From NCBI RefSeq assembly GCF_038023995.1, contig NZ_CP150660.1, positions 3,284,501-3,348,500 of the forward strand: DNA of 64,000 nt, read 5' to 3'. Source of the DNA: Polaribacter atrinae. Lineage in GTDB: Bacteria; Bacteroidota; Bacteroidia; Flavobacteriales; Flavobacteriaceae. The position numbers were made by a program, and so were the translations under genes. Positions within the stretch are counted from its first letter, which is position 1, and every line of letters begins with the position of its first letter. This document shows, one piece after another, positions 10,199 through 19,785 of the stretch. The notes beneath the pieces are model-generated. The model was not told where the DNA came from. It did not search any database and was given only the letters and a program-made list of their open reading frames with translations.

Positions 10199-11188
10199 TT
10201 AATTCAACATTTTCCAAAGTTTGTCTTTTAATTCTTGCAGGCCTTTTTGAGCAACTGAAGAAATAAATATAGCTTCTACACCTTCTGGTAAATCTGCTTC
10301 TATTTCTGCTTGTAACTCATCATCTAACATATCTGTTTTAGAAATGGCTAGTAAACGGTCTTTATCTAACAACTCTGGGTTGTGTTTTTTAAGCTCATTT
10401 AAAAGAATTTCATATTCTTTGTTAATGTCATCACTATCTGCAGGAACTAAGAATAATAACGCGGAATTACGTTCTATATGACGTAAAAAACGATGTCCTA
10501 AACCTTTTCCTTCTGCTGCACCTTCTATAATTCCAGGAATATCTGCAATTACAAATGTTTGATGGTTTCTATGTTCTACAATACCTAAGTTAGGTTTTAA
10601 AGTAGTAAAAGCATAATCTGCAATTTTTGGTTTTGCAGACGTTAATACGGATAATAAAGTAGATTTTCCTGCATTAGGGAAACCAACTAAACCAACATCT
10701 GCTAGTAATTTTAATTCCATTCTAAACCAACCATCAAAACCGTCCATACCTGGTTGAGCATATCTTGGTGTTTGATTGGTAGAAGATTTAAAGTTCCAGT
10801 TTCCTAATCCTCCTTTTCCTCCACGTAATAAAATTACTTCTTTTTGATGTTCTGTAATTTCTACAATTACTTCATCTGTATCTGCATCTTTAATGATGGT
10901 ACCTAATGGTACATCAATATAAATATCATCTGCATCTGCACCAGAACTTCTACTAGCACTTCCGCCACCACCACTTTCTGCTCTAAAGTGACGTTTAAAT
11001 TTTAGGTGAAACAACGTCCACATATTTTTATCACCTCGTAAAATAATGTGTCCTCCACGTCCACCATCTCCACCGTCAGGCCCACCTTTGGTAATATACT
11101 TTTCTCTATGTAAGTGCATAGAACCTTGTCCTCCTTTACCAGAAGAAGCGTATATTTTTATGTAATCGACAAAATTTCCTTCAGTCAT
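10199..11188 (-). CDS. obg: GTPase Obg/CgtA
   Basis: A 329-residue Obg-family GTPase acting in late 50S ribosome assembly and stress signalling. The N-terminal Gly-rich OBG fold (residues 1-155) contains [18 protein letters not shown] and [12 protein letters not shown]. The G domain has G1 GFPNAGKST (about 166-173), a TTLKPNLG switch, G3 DIPG, G4 SKTD and G5 SSVAQ. The variable C-terminal OCT domain of longer homologues is absent, as is usual in Bacteroidota. It lies downstream of the hpt-adk fusion on the same strand, with a gap of about 97 bases that holds an AT-rich repeat, and may be co-transcribed with it. Confidence 0.97.
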   Translation of the reverse strand: MTEGNFVDYIKIYASSGKGGQGSMHLHREKYITKGGPDGGDGGRGGHIILRGDKNMWTLFHLKFKRHFRAESGGGGSASRSSGADADDIYIDVPLGTIIKDADTDEVIVEITEHQKEVILLRGGKGGLGNWNFKSSTNQTPRYAQPGMDGFDGWFRMELKLLADVGLVGFPNAGKSTLLSVLTSAKPKIADYAFTTLKPNLGIVEHRNHQTFVIADIPGIIEGAAEGKGLGHRFLRHIERNSALLFLVPADSDDINKEYEILLNELKKHNPELLDKDRLLAISKTDMLDDELQAEIEADLPEGVEAIFISSVAQKGLQELKDKLWKMLN

Positions 11189-11285
11189 AATTGTTGTTTA
11201 ATCGTGTAAATGTTTAAGTGTTTAATTGCTCTATGTAATATTCGTTTAAAGGTTACACAGTTAAACAATTACACAGTTACACATT
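11189..11285. repeat. AT-rich imperfect inverted repeat, copy 1
   Basis: The gap between the hpt-adk fusion and obg is made of related GTGTAA/TTTAAGTG and TTAAACAATTACAC words in opposite orientation. A similar arrangement fills 39019-39125 between trpC and trpF, so this looks like a dispersed intergenic element. Divergence is too high to define ends. Confidence 0.45.
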
Positions 11286-12404
11286 TTAAAGTGCATCAAA
11301 TACTTTTGCAATTCTTTGTGTAATTTCTTTAATAGAACCCAAACCATTAACGCCGTAGTATTTATCTTGAGCATCAAAATAATCTTTTAAAACAGCTGTT
11401 TTTGTGTTGTATTCGTTAAAACGGTTTCTAATTTTACTTTCATCAGTATCATCTGTTCTACCGCTTGTTTTTCCTCTTTCTAATAAACGAGTAACTAAAG
11501 CATCTTCTGGCACTTCTAATGCTACCATTCCGTTTATTTGTTCTCCTTTTTCAGCTAAAAAAACATCTAAAGCTTCTGCTTGAGATTCTGTTCTAGGAAA
11601 ACCATCAAAAATAAAGCCATTTGCATCTGCATTTTTTTCAACTTCAGCTTTTAGCATATTAATAGTTACTTCATCCGGAACTAAATCTCCTTCATCCATA
11701 TATTTTTTAGCTAACAAACCTAATTCAGTTTTATTTTTAATGTTAAAACGGAATACATCTCCTGTAGAGATATGTACCAAGTTATACATGTCTTTTAAAA
11801 AATCTGCTTGTGTTCCTTTTCCTGCACCTGGAGGGCCAAATAATACGATGTTTTTCATTTTAGGTTGTGTTGATAATTGATAAATTGCAGGGTAATTTCT
11901 ACCTAAACCATTATAATCTAAACCGTAACCAACAATAAATTTATCTTCAATGTTTTTTCCGATATAATCTATATGTAGTTCTTTTCTAAATACGTCTGGT
12001 TTAAAAAATAACGTTGCAATTCTTAGTTGTTTTAAATTTTTATCTCTAAAGATATTATAAATTTCTTGAAGAGTGTTTCCTGTATCAATAATATCTTCTA
12101 ATATAATTACAGTTCTTCCTGTTAAGTCTTCATTTATACCTACTAATTGTTTTACGTCTTCTGTAGAAGAGGTACCACTATAGGAAGCTAATTTTACAAA
12201 TGACACTTCACAATCTCCATTAAATTCTCTTATAAAATCTGCGGCAAATAAAAAGCATCCGTTTAAGATACCTACAAAAAGAGGGACTTCTCCTTTAGGC
12301 AAGTCTGCTTTTACTTGTACTGCTAATTGTTTTACGATTACCGCAATTTCTTCTTGATTAATAAAAGGTTTAAAATATAGATCTTGAAGTTTTATAATAC
12401 TCAT
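11286..12404 (-). CDS. Hypoxanthine phosphoribosyltransferase-adenylate kinase fusion
   Basis: One uninterrupted 372-residue frame holds two purine enzymes. Residues 1-182 are a hypoxanthine/guanine phosphoribosyltransferase with the PRPP-binding motif VIILEDIIDTGNTL (99-112). Residues 183-372 are a complete adenylate kinase starting MKNIVLFGPPGAGKGTQ (P-loop 190-199), with DGFPRT and a short LID (LLERGKTSGRTDDTDES) lacking the zinc-type insertion. Met183 is exactly where a stand-alone adk would start, so an internal initiation product is possible. Flavobacteria commonly have separate neighbouring hpt and adk genes; here the stop between them is gone. The protein would couple nucleobase salvage to AMP/ADP balance in the cytoplasm. 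obg follows. Confidence 0.93.
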   Translation of the reverse strand: MSIIKLQDLYFKPFINQEEIAVIVKQLAVQVKADLPKGEVPLFVGILNGCFLFAADFIREFNGDCEVSFVKLASYSGTSSTEDVKQLVGINEDLTGRTVIILEDIIDTGNTLQEIYNIFRDKNLKQLRIATLFFKPDVFRKELHIDYIGKNIEDKFIVGYGLDYNGLGRNYPAIYQLSTQPKMKNIVLFGPPGAGKGTQADFLKDMYNLVHISTGDVFRFNIKNKTELGLLAKKYMDEGDLVPDEVTINMLKAEVEKNADANGFIFDGFPRTESQAEALDVFLAEKGEQINGMVALEVPEDALVTRLLERGKTSGRTDDTDESKIRNRFNEYNTKTAVLKDYFDAQDKYYGVNGLGSIKEITQRIAKVFDAL

Positions 12405-12437
12405 GAGGTTGTTCTTTTAATTGCTAGCTGTTCAATG

Positions 12438-12483
12438 AAAAAACCGTTTTTAAAATCTGATGCTCAGGAATTAAAAACGGTTT
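12438..12483 (-). terminator. Terminator of secDF
   Basis: AAACCGTTTTTAA (about 12441-12453) pairs with TTAAAAACGGTTT (12471-12483). On the minus strand the hairpin ends in a T-run. It sits about 20 bases past the secDF stop. Confidence 0.85.
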
Positions 12484-12503
12484 CAATATATCTAAAAATA
12501 AGT

Positions 12504-15479
12504 TTAATTATTTTTTTCTTCTTTTTTAGTGGTGTCAAACATAATTGGTGTTGCCACAAATAATGATGAATAAGTACCTACTACTACACCAATAATTAAG
12601 GCGAACATAAATCCTTTAATAGAATCTCCTCCAAATAAGAAGATTGCTAACATTACTAATAATGTTGTTAAAGAAGTATTTATGGTTCTACCTAATGTAG
12701 AGCTTAGTGCTTTGTCTACTACTTCACTATATTTCCAGTTAGGATGTGTACCTGTAAATTCTCTAATTCTATCGAAAATTACCACGGTATCATTCAGAGA
12801 GTATCCAACCACTGTTAGAATTGCTGCAATAAACGATTGTCCTATTTCCATATCAAAAGGCATAAAACTGTAAGTAATAGAGAATACACTTAATACAATT
12901 AATACATCATGGAATACTGCAATTACTGCTCCAATAGAGAAAGAAATTTTTCTAAAACGTAATAAAATGTATAAGAAAACTACCAATAAAGATCCAAATA
13001 CTGCGTATAATGCTGATGTTTTAATATCATCTGCAATAGTTGGTTCTACTTTCATATAACTCATTACTCCAGAACCTTCTTTTTCGAAACCTGGTTTAAA
13101 GTCTTCGTAAGTAGTTGTTCCTAAATAAGATTTTAATCCTGTAAATAATGCACTTTGAACTTGGTCATCTACATCTTGTCCATCTTCATCAATTTTATAA
13201 ACAGTTGTTATTTTTAATTGATGATCAGAACCATATGTTTTTACTTCTGGAGCCGTACCAAAAGCATCTTTTAAAGTTGAAGCAACTTCTGTAGCGTTCA
13301 TTGTTTGATCGAAACGAACAACATAAGAACGTCCTCCTTTAAAATCTACACCTTGTTTTAATCCAACAGAGAAAATAGAAACGATACCTGCAATAATTAC
13401 AGCACCAGAAATGATGTAAGCAATTTTACGTTTTCTTAAGAATTCTACATTAATATTTTGGAACCATCCTTTAGAGATAGAAGTGTTAAATGTTAAGTTA
13501 GCACCTTTGTTTACAGATTTATCAATTAATAAACGAGTAATAAAAACGGCTGTAAATAAAGATGTTGCAATACCAATCATTAATGTTAAAGCAAAACCTT
13601 TAATTGGTCCTGTACCAAAAACATATAAGATAACACCTGTTAAAAGAGTAGTAATGTTAGCATCGATAATTGCAGATAAAGCTCCTTTAATAGAGAAACC
13701 TTCTTCTACAGATTGTTTTAATCCTTTCTTAATTGCTAAACTTTCTTTAATCCTCTCAAAGATAATAACGTTTGCATCTACAGACATACCAATGGTTAAG
13801 ATAATACCTGCAATACCAGGCAATGTTAACACTGCGTTGAAAGAAGCTAAAATTCCGAAGATAAATAAGATGTTTACAGCTAAAGCGATGTCTGCATATA
13901 AACCAGCTTTACCGTAGTATAAAATCATCCACACTAAAACTAATAAAATAGCCAATCCAAAAGATTGAATACTGTGGTCTATAGATTCTTGTCCTAAAGA
14001 TGGTCCTACAACTTCTGCTTGAATAATTCTTGCAGCTGCAGGTAATTTACCAGCTTTTAAAACGGTAGCAATATCTTCTGCTTCTGTAATAGTCATGCTT
14101 CCACCAGAGATAGAAGTTCTACCACCTGTAATAGGAGTATTCACAGAAGGAGCAGTATACACATAGTTGTCTAATACAACAGCTACAAATTTACCTTGGT
14201 TTTCGGTAGTCATTTTAGCCCATTGCTTAGTACCAGAACTATTCATGGTCATACTAACTTCTGGTTTGTTTAATTGGTCAAATACTTGAGAAGCATCTAA
14301 AATTACATCACCTTCAATAGTCGCATTACCACTACGGTTTCCTTTAATAGCATATAAACCAATTAACTCAGTTCCGTCTGTACCTTTATTAGATTTATAA
14401 TCCCATAAAAATTTAACATATTTTAATTCGTTAGGCAATAACGCTTTCACGTCTTTTCTGTTTAACAAACTATTTACCATTGCAGTATCTAAAACTCTAG
14501 CTTGTCCAACTAAAGAACTCATTTGTTGTTGAGATTGTGCTATGTTTGGAAAGAAATAGGTAAAAAGGTTCTTTTGGCTTACATCTGTAGAATCGATTGA
14601 TTCACCTAATAAATCATCAATATCATCTTTTTTAGTTGAGTCGATAACTTTTTCTGCTGCAGTATCGTCTTTTAAGATTTCAGCAATTTTACCATTTGCA
14701 GTAAAAAAGTAATTTTGAACTTCTGCATTAGTATATACTTCCCAAAACTGTAATTCTGCTTTACTAGTAATTAAACGTGTAACACGCTCAATATCTTTAG
14801 CTCCTGGTAATTCAATTTGAATTCTACCAGAGTTTCCAATTCTTTGAATGTTTGGTTGTGTTACACCAAACTTATCAATTCTACTTCTTAATACTTCAAA
14901 AGCAGTACCAATAGAACTGTTAATTTCTTCTTGTAAAGTTTGTTTAACGGTAGCATTAGCTTCGTTAAAAGTAATTTTTTCACTTAAAGCTTTTGTTCCA
15001 AAAATAGAAGGGTCACTTAATTTAGTGTCACCAGCTACTTTTTCAAATTCTTGAAAGAATAAGTCTAAATATGTAGCGTTACTATTTTTTTGAGCTTCAT
15101 CAGCAGCTTCTAATGCTTGGTTAAAAGCAACGTTTTTAGAATCGTTAGCTAAGCTTTTTAAAACTTCTTTTACAGATACTTGTAAAATAGCGTTAATACC
15201 ACCTTTTAAATCTAGACCAAGATTCATTTCTTTGTCCTTTACATCATTATAAGTGTACGTTGTTACACCTAAATTAATAATGTCTTTGTTTGCAACACTG
15301 TCTAAGTACTTTCTTTCAAAAGTAGCTTTTTGTCTTGCATCAATATTATCACCTTTGCTTTCTGCATATGCTGCGGCATCATCTTCTACCTTAGTGGCTA
15401 AAAATGTAAATGATAATTGGTATAAACTTACTAAACCAAAAAGGATAGCAAATAACTTTATAAGTCCTTTATTCTGCAT
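12504..15479 (-). CDS. secDF: Fused protein translocase subunit SecDF
   Basis: A 991-residue inner-membrane protein joining SecD and SecF, the normal arrangement in Bacteroidota. It uses the proton-motive force to help SecYEG export proteins. After the first transmembrane helix (residues about 7-25) comes the large periplasmic P1 domain. The SecD helices then begin near residue 495 with the conserved GMSVDANVIIFERIKE. The SecF half starts with a helix near residue 685 and ends with VVGYSLNDTVVIFDRIRE (about 885-905) and further helices. An enlarged Asp/Lys-rich insert (about 270-320) lies in the periplasmic domain. A promoter at 15517-15547 and a terminator at 12438-12483 bracket it as a single-gene unit. 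Confidence 0.97.
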   Translation of the reverse strand: MQNKGLIKLFAILFGLVSLYQLSFTFLATKVEDDAAAYAESKGDNIDARQKATFERKYLDSVANKDIINLGVTTYTYNDVKDKEMNLGLDLKGGINAILQVSVKEVLKSLANDSKNVAFNQALEAADEAQKNSNATYLDLFFQEFEKVAGDTKLSDPSIFGTKALSEKITFNEANATVKQTLQEEINSSIGTAFEVLRSRIDKFGVTQPNIQRIGNSGRIQIELPGAKDIERVTRLITSKAELQFWEVYTNAEVQNYFFTANGKIAEILKDDTAAEKVIDSTKKDDIDDLLGESIDSTDVSQKNLFTYFFPNIAQSQQQMSSLVGQARVLDTAMVNSLLNRKDVKALLPNELKYVKFLWDYKSNKGTDGTELIGLYAIKGNRSGNATIEGDVILDASQVFDQLNKPEVSMTMNSSGTKQWAKMTTENQGKFVAVVLDNYVYTAPSVNTPITGGRTSISGGSMTITEAEDIATVLKAGKLPAAARIIQAEVVGPSLGQESIDHSIQSFGLAILLVLVWMILYYGKAGLYADIALAVNILFIFGILASFNAVLTLPGIAGIILTIGMSVDANVIIFERIKESLAIKKGLKQSVEEGFSIKGALSAIIDANITTLLTGVILYVFGTGPIKGFALTLMIGIATSLFTAVFITRLLIDKSVNKGANLTFNTSISKGWFQNINVEFLRKRKIAYIISGAVIIAGIVSIFSVGLKQGVDFKGGRSYVVRFDQTMNATEVASTLKDAFGTAPEVKTYGSDHQLKITTVYKIDEDGQDVDDQVQSALFTGLKSYLGTTTYEDFKPGFEKEGSGVMSYMKVEPTIADDIKTSALYAVFGSLLVVFLYILLRFRKISFSIGAVIAVFHDVLIVLSVFSITYSFMPFDMEIGQSFIAAILTVVGYSLNDTVVIFDRIREFTGTHPNWKYSEVVDKALSSTLGRTINTSLTTLLVMLAIFLFGGDSIKGFMFALIIGVVVGTYSSLFVATPIMFDTTKKEEKNN

Positions 15480-15516
15480 TTTATATGTATTTTATAATCA
15501 AATTTTTAAAAACGAG

Positions 15517-15547
15517 CAAATATATGGCTTCTCGTAAAATCTGACAA
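15517..15547 (-). promoter_or_regulatory. Promoter of secDF
   Basis: On the minus strand TTG (15547-15545) is followed after 20 bases by TATATTTG (15524-15517), a close match to the Bacteroidota -33 TTG / -7 TANNTTTG promoter. It lies about 38 bases upstream of the ATG. A palindrome ATGAGTA-TGG-TACTCAT at 15576-15592, just upstream, may be an operator. Confidence 0.65.
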
Positions 15548-15633
15548 TTATTTTTGTTGATTGTTTTTTGTAATTATGAGTATGGTACTCATGATTTTAA
15601 AGAGGTCGGTAAAAAATGTAAATGAATATATTT

Positions 15634-16236
15634 TTATAAAAGGAAGCTGTTGGGACCTGCTCTAACTTCAGGTTCATTGTAAGAGGTTTTATCCTTTATA
15701 AAAGGATTCTTTTTATGTACTTTATAAGTAGTTTTAAAGAGTTGATTTGCTTTATTTTGATCTATTTTTTTTAGAAAAGCAAATGAGTTGTAATTTGTAA
15801 GTTTGTCTGAATTGTATTTAATTTCAAGTACAAAATGGAAATCGGAATTAGAAATATCAGCTTTGTTCGTTATTTCATGAATATCAATATGGTACTTAGA
15901 TGAAGTCTTGTTTTTTTCTTTATGGTTAGAATTGGTATTTACAACCAATGCATGTTCCTGTACAAGTTTTTTCTTTATATTATCAATATGAAAAACACTG
16001 TAGTAAGAAATTTTTAAGGTTCCGTGATCTGTTTCATTGATTTTAATATTAGAAACACCAATTTTTAGAAGCTTTTCTTTTACATCAGCAATAGTACTTT
16101 CAATATCTTTATTGTCAATTTTAGCATCTACAAATTCAAGCACTATTTCTTGATTAGGTAAGGTAACCTCTTCATGAAATGCTCCAAAACAAATAAATAG
16201 TAAGAATAAAGTACCGATGTACCATTTTGTCCTCAT
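15634..16236 (-). CDS. Secreted protein of unknown function
   Basis: A 200-residue protein with an N-terminal hydrophobic segment (WYIGTLFLLFICFGAF, residues 5-20) that looks like a signal peptide or anchor. The remainder is hydrophilic and Lys-rich. Residues 27-90 (IVLEFVDAKIDNKDIESTIADVKEKLLKIG) suggest an alpha/beta fold with a helix that could pair with others, and the C-terminus is Asn/Ser/Lys-rich. I do not recognise the family. A TATATTTG box on the minus strand (16248-16241) lies almost at the start codon, so transcription may be nearly leaderless or start further up. It is single, between secDF and an AT-rich gap. Confidence 0.6.
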   Translation of the reverse strand: MRTKWYIGTLFLLFICFGAFHEEVTLPNQEIVLEFVDAKIDNKDIESTIADVKEKLLKIGVSNIKINETDHGTLKISYYSVFHIDNIKKKLVQEHALVVNTNSNHKEKNKTSSKYHIDIHEITNKADISNSDFHFVLEIKYNSDKLTNYNSFAFLKKIDQNKANQLFKTTYKVHKKNPFIKDKTSYNEPEVRAGPNSFLL

Positions 16237-16701
16237 GTGTCAAATATATAAAAAAAGATTGCTTTTTAGTTCTTTAATAAACAATCTAATTTATTTTTAT
16301 AAGTTGTTGTGTTTATTGAATAATATACATTTTTAAAATACAAGATAATTATCATATTCTGGCTTCTTAAAAATCAATATTTTTGTTCTCTTGTTCCGTT
16401 GTAAATATATTGTTTGGCTGTTTTTTCACCTTGTTGTTTAAATGTTTAAAAACCTATTAGACTTGTTGTTATGCGTTTATTTTATTACTTAGAATACCAT
16501 TATGATAATTTTTTTTATGATTTTTTGAATTACATTTTATTTATCATAATTCAATTTTTATTCATTATTTAATGAATGATTTTAAGATAATTGCAGTTGT
16601 TTTATTGTATCAATAATTTAAAAGGTTTTGTTTATTGATTTGATTGTTGCATAATTTAAGTATGTTTGTTATAATATAATAACCCCCAAATATTATACTA
16701 A
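16237..16701. other. 465-base AT-rich intergenic region
   Basis: No gene is visible. The region is extremely AT-rich, with an inverted repeat ATTATGATAA (16499-16508) / TTATCATAAT (16551-16560) and an ATTCATT-based palindrome at 16560-16577. It could hold regulatory sites for both flanking genes. I see no RNA gene. Confidence 0.4.
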
Positions 16702-17337
16702 TTGATTATTTTTTCCCCTTTAAGGTCTACCTTATTATCACGGATTCTAAAAAAAAATAGTTATAAAGATGCCAGTTATTTTTATAGGTCTTTTTTTAGT
16801 GTAAAAAACATTAACTACTATTTGTTATTGTTTGATGAATTAAAGCTTAGGCAAGTAGTTTCTACTGAAAATGAAATTTTTTTTACTTCTAAGTTTAAAT
16901 TCGGTAGTACAATTAGAGAAGTTAAACGTGGTCTTAAAGATGATTTTCATGCTGTTAAAACACTTTGTGGTACAGTAATTTTATATTCTAAAGCTTTAAT
17001 TGGTGATGATAAGGTTGTTTTATAACTTCATTTTTATAAAAAGAAGTTAGTTCTTTTTAGGTACACTTTTACCAACATGAATAATATAGAACAAATTGAA
17101 AGTATTTTACGAGAAAAATATTTGAAGTTTGATTCTAAAGTTTCTTTTTCTGATTTTGCTAATAAAGATCCTTATGGTAATTCGATTTTTGTAGATGATA
17201 AGGTTAATTTTTCTGTATTATATTTTTCTTTCAATTTTGAATTTCATGATTATGTAATGAATCTTAAAAAAATAAATGAAGAAAAGATCATTGCTAAAAA
17301 GATAAATTGGAATGCAGAAATTAAGAAAAGACTTTAG
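16702..17337 (+). pseudogene. Unknown protein split by an in-frame TAA
   Basis: Two short open stretches (16702-17022 and 17026-17337) lie in the same frame, separated only by TAA at 17023-17025. The codons between that stop and the ATG at 17077 are fully open and read LHFYKKKLVLFRYTFTN, so the parts look like one ancestral protein of about 212 residues in which a codon such as GAA became TAA. The N-terminal half has a FKFGSTIREVKRGLKDDFHAVK segment. The C-terminal half ends in alternating charged and aromatic residues. The only available start is TTG at 16702, just after a stop, so the start may also be damaged. The family is not recognised. The alternative is two small genuine proteins. Confidence 0.55.
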
Positions 17338-17383
17338 TGCTATTTTTTTTGAAAAATAAAGCAGTGTTTCTATTACTATTTTG

Positions 17384-19495
17384 TTATTCGTTTTTTAAAA
17401 TGAGAGTAATACTTAATCTTATTTCTCCATAAGAAACTTCTTCGTTTAGTTTGTCGTAAATAGGTTTTAGCTCTATTTTTCGCTCCAAATCATTAAAAGC
17501 AACTCGTACTTTGTCTACAACTTCTCTATCTACAAGTTCTTCTAAATTCACCTCTTTTCCCTCCATGTAAAGTTGAGATAAGTGTGAGAAAATAGTGGTT
17601 ATAGACAAATTTCTTTTTTCTGCAATTGCTTTTGGTTTTAAACCTTCTTTAAATAAGTCAAAAGTTTTTTGAATGGTACTAATTTTCCTTGGTTTGGCTA
17701 CTTTTTTAAATTTACGAATCACGTTCATAAATTCTTCACCATACTTTTCCATTTTATTCATTCCAACTCCAGAAATAGCTAAAAATTCATTTTCGGTTGT
17801 TGGAAGTTCGCTTGCCATTAATTTTAATGTTTTATCATTAAAAATAATGTATGCTGGCATGTTTTCTTCTTTAGCTATGGAGTATCTTATTTTTTTAAGT
17901 TCGGTAAATAAATCTTTGTTAGTTTCTCCTTCAGTAGTTGTTTTTATTGTTTTTGTTTTCTTCTTTTTATCTTCGGAAGTTGTAGGGGTTGTTAGTCGAA
18001 TTGTTTTTTCTCCTTTTAAAACTTTCCACCCGATGGGTGATATTTTTAAAGCAGAATTTTCACTATACATGATTTCAATCAATCCTTGGTTTGCCATTTG
18101 AATCACATAATCTCGCCAATCAAAAAAACTAACATCTTTTCCTATTCCGTAAGTTTTTAAATTGAAGTATTGTTTTGTATGAATATCTGCATTGTTACTT
18201 CCTCTTAAAACGTTAATCAACATGGTAATTCCGTCTTTCTCTTTCATTCTTACGATTCCAGAAAGTGCTTTTTGAGTTAAAATAGTGCCTTCAAAATCTT
18301 TAGGAGGATTTTCACAAACATCACAGTTACCGCAATTCTCTGTTAGATGTTCCCCAAAATAAGATAATAAAATTTTTCTCCTACAAGATTTCGCTTCTGC
18401 AAATTGAAGCATCCTATTCAATTTTTCTTTTTGCATGTCGCTATTTGCGCCTCCATCTGCAAACTGACTGTACAATACAAAATCTCTCATATTGTAGTAT
18501 AAAACAGTTTCTGATGGCAATCCATCTCTTCCTGCTCTTCCAATTTCTTGGTAATAGCCTTCTAAGTTTTTTGGTAAGTTGTAATGAATTACAAAACGAA
18601 CATTAGATTTGTCAATTCCCATTCCGAAAGCGATGGTTGCAACCACTATTTTTATATCATCATTTATAAAATCGGTTTGCGTGCTTTCTCTTTCTTCATG
18701 ATTCATTCCTGCGTGATAAAATGCTACAGAATGCCCTTCTTTTTTAAGATAGTTTGCAACTTCTTCTGTGTTTTTTCTACTTAAGCAATAGATAATACCG
18801 CTTTCATTTTTTCTTCGTTTGATAAAACTAGTAATTTCTTCTAGTTTTTTCTTTTTTGCAACTTGTCCTCGTACTTCAATACTTAAGTTTTTTCTGTTGA
18901 ATGAAGAAATAAATAATTTTGAATTTGATAATCCTAACTGATTTTCAATATCTTTTCTAGCAGATTTATCCGCAGTAGCGGTTAATGCCATAAAAGGGAC
19001 ATGTGGCAATGAGTTTCTAAAAACTTTTAATTGTGTGTATTCGGGTCTAAAATCATGTCCCCACATACTTACACAGTGTGCTTCATCAATAGCGACTAAT
19101 TTTATGTTTAGTTGTTTTAACCAAGTATTACGAACAGCTATTAGTTTTTCTGGAGATAAATATAATAGTTGTATTTCTCCGTTAATGGCTTTATTAATTA
19201 CTTCGTTTTCTTCTTGTGGAGAATTGGAGCTGTTAAAAAAATCGGCTTTTATTCCGTTTGCTTTTAAAGCTTGTACTTGATCTTTCATTAATGAAATAAG
19301 CGGAGAAACTACAATTGTAATTCCATCAAATAATAATGCAGGTATTTGGAAACAAATAGATTTTCCTCCTCCGGTTGGCATTAATACAAAACTATCTTTT
19401 CCTTCTATGGTTCTGTCTATGATTTCTTCTTGTAAAGGGCGGAAATTCTCGTAACCATATATGTTTTTTAAAAGGGTATGTGTTTGCTTTTTCAC
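17384..19495 (-). CDS. recQ: ATP-dependent DNA helicase RecQ
   Basis: A 703-residue 3'-5' DNA helicase of the RecQ family, used in recombination and replication repair. Helicase domain 1 has Walker A PTGGGKSI (40-47) and Walker B AIDEAHCVSMWGHDFRPEY. Domain 2 has FYHAGMNHEERESTQTDF and EIGRAGRDGLPS. The zinc-binding subdomain (CRRKILLSYF, then CGNCDVC) and RQC domain follow. An HRDC domain covers about residues 520-600 (LFTELKKIRYSIAKEENMPAYIIFNDKTL). A further C-terminal helix-turn-helix-like tail (PKAIAEKRNLSITTIFSHLSQLY) is typical of Bacteroidota RecQ. It stands alone, with a TATCTTTG box 20-27 bases upstream of the start. Confidence 0.95.
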   Translation of the reverse strand: MKKQTHTLLKNIYGYENFRPLQEEIIDRTIEGKDSFVLMPTGGGKSICFQIPALLFDGITIVVSPLISLMKDQVQALKANGIKADFFNSSNSPQEENEVINKAINGEIQLLYLSPEKLIAVRNTWLKQLNIKLVAIDEAHCVSMWGHDFRPEYTQLKVFRNSLPHVPFMALTATADKSARKDIENQLGLSNSKLFISSFNRKNLSIEVRGQVAKKKKLEEITSFIKRRKNESGIIYCLSRKNTEEVANYLKKEGHSVAFYHAGMNHEERESTQTDFINDDIKIVVATIAFGMGIDKSNVRFVIHYNLPKNLEGYYQEIGRAGRDGLPSETVLYYNMRDFVLYSQFADGGANSDMQKEKLNRMLQFAEAKSCRRKILLSYFGEHLTENCGNCDVCENPPKDFEGTILTQKALSGIVRMKEKDGITMLINVLRGSNNADIHTKQYFNLKTYGIGKDVSFFDWRDYVIQMANQGLIEIMYSENSALKISPIGWKVLKGEKTIRLTTPTTSEDKKKKTKTIKTTTEGETNKDLFTELKKIRYSIAKEENMPAYIIFNDKTLKLMASELPTTENEFLAISGVGMNKMEKYGEEFMNVIRKFKKVAKPRKISTIQKTFDLFKEGLKPKAIAEKRNLSITTIFSHLSQLYMEGKEVNLEELVDREVVDKVRVAFNDLERKIELKPIYDKLNEEVSYGEIRLSITLILKNE

Positions 19496-19514
19496 TTTTT
19501 CAATAATTAGAATG

Positions 19515-19522
19515 CAAAGATA
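19515..19522 (-). promoter_or_regulatory. Probable -7 box of recQ
   Basis: On the minus strand TATCTTTG matches TANNTTTG and ends 20 bases before the recQ ATG. No clear -33 TTG is found at the right distance. Confidence 0.4.
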
Positions 19523-19710
19523 CGTGTTATCTGTAAATCTATTAGATTATGGCTTGTTGATGTTCTTTTAGTGTTACATCTTACTAAGAGTTTGATAGTA
19601 ATAAAGATTATTTAAAGTTTGTTTGTAGTTAAAGGATTTTGCTACGTCTAGAGGTTAGTATTCTTTTTTATTGTTGATAAATGCTGTGCTAAAACAGATA
19701 ATGATGTATA

Positions 19711-19745
19711 AAAAAAGCCTCAAAGAAAATGTTTTTGAGGCTTTT
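19711..19745 (-). terminator. Terminator of mdh
   Basis: AAAAGCCTCAAA and TTTTTGAGGCTTTT form a GC-containing stem at 19713-19745. On the minus strand a T-run follows. It lies 40 bases downstream of the mdh stop. Confidence 0.85.
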
Positions 19746-19785
19746 AAATATTAAATGTGGTGTTAGATAAAATCTATTGATAGAT

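Noticed and set aside
13483..13917. 144-codon plus-strand frame inside secDF
   Set aside because: It is antisense to the conserved SecD membrane region and has no family features; secDF explains the sequence fully.
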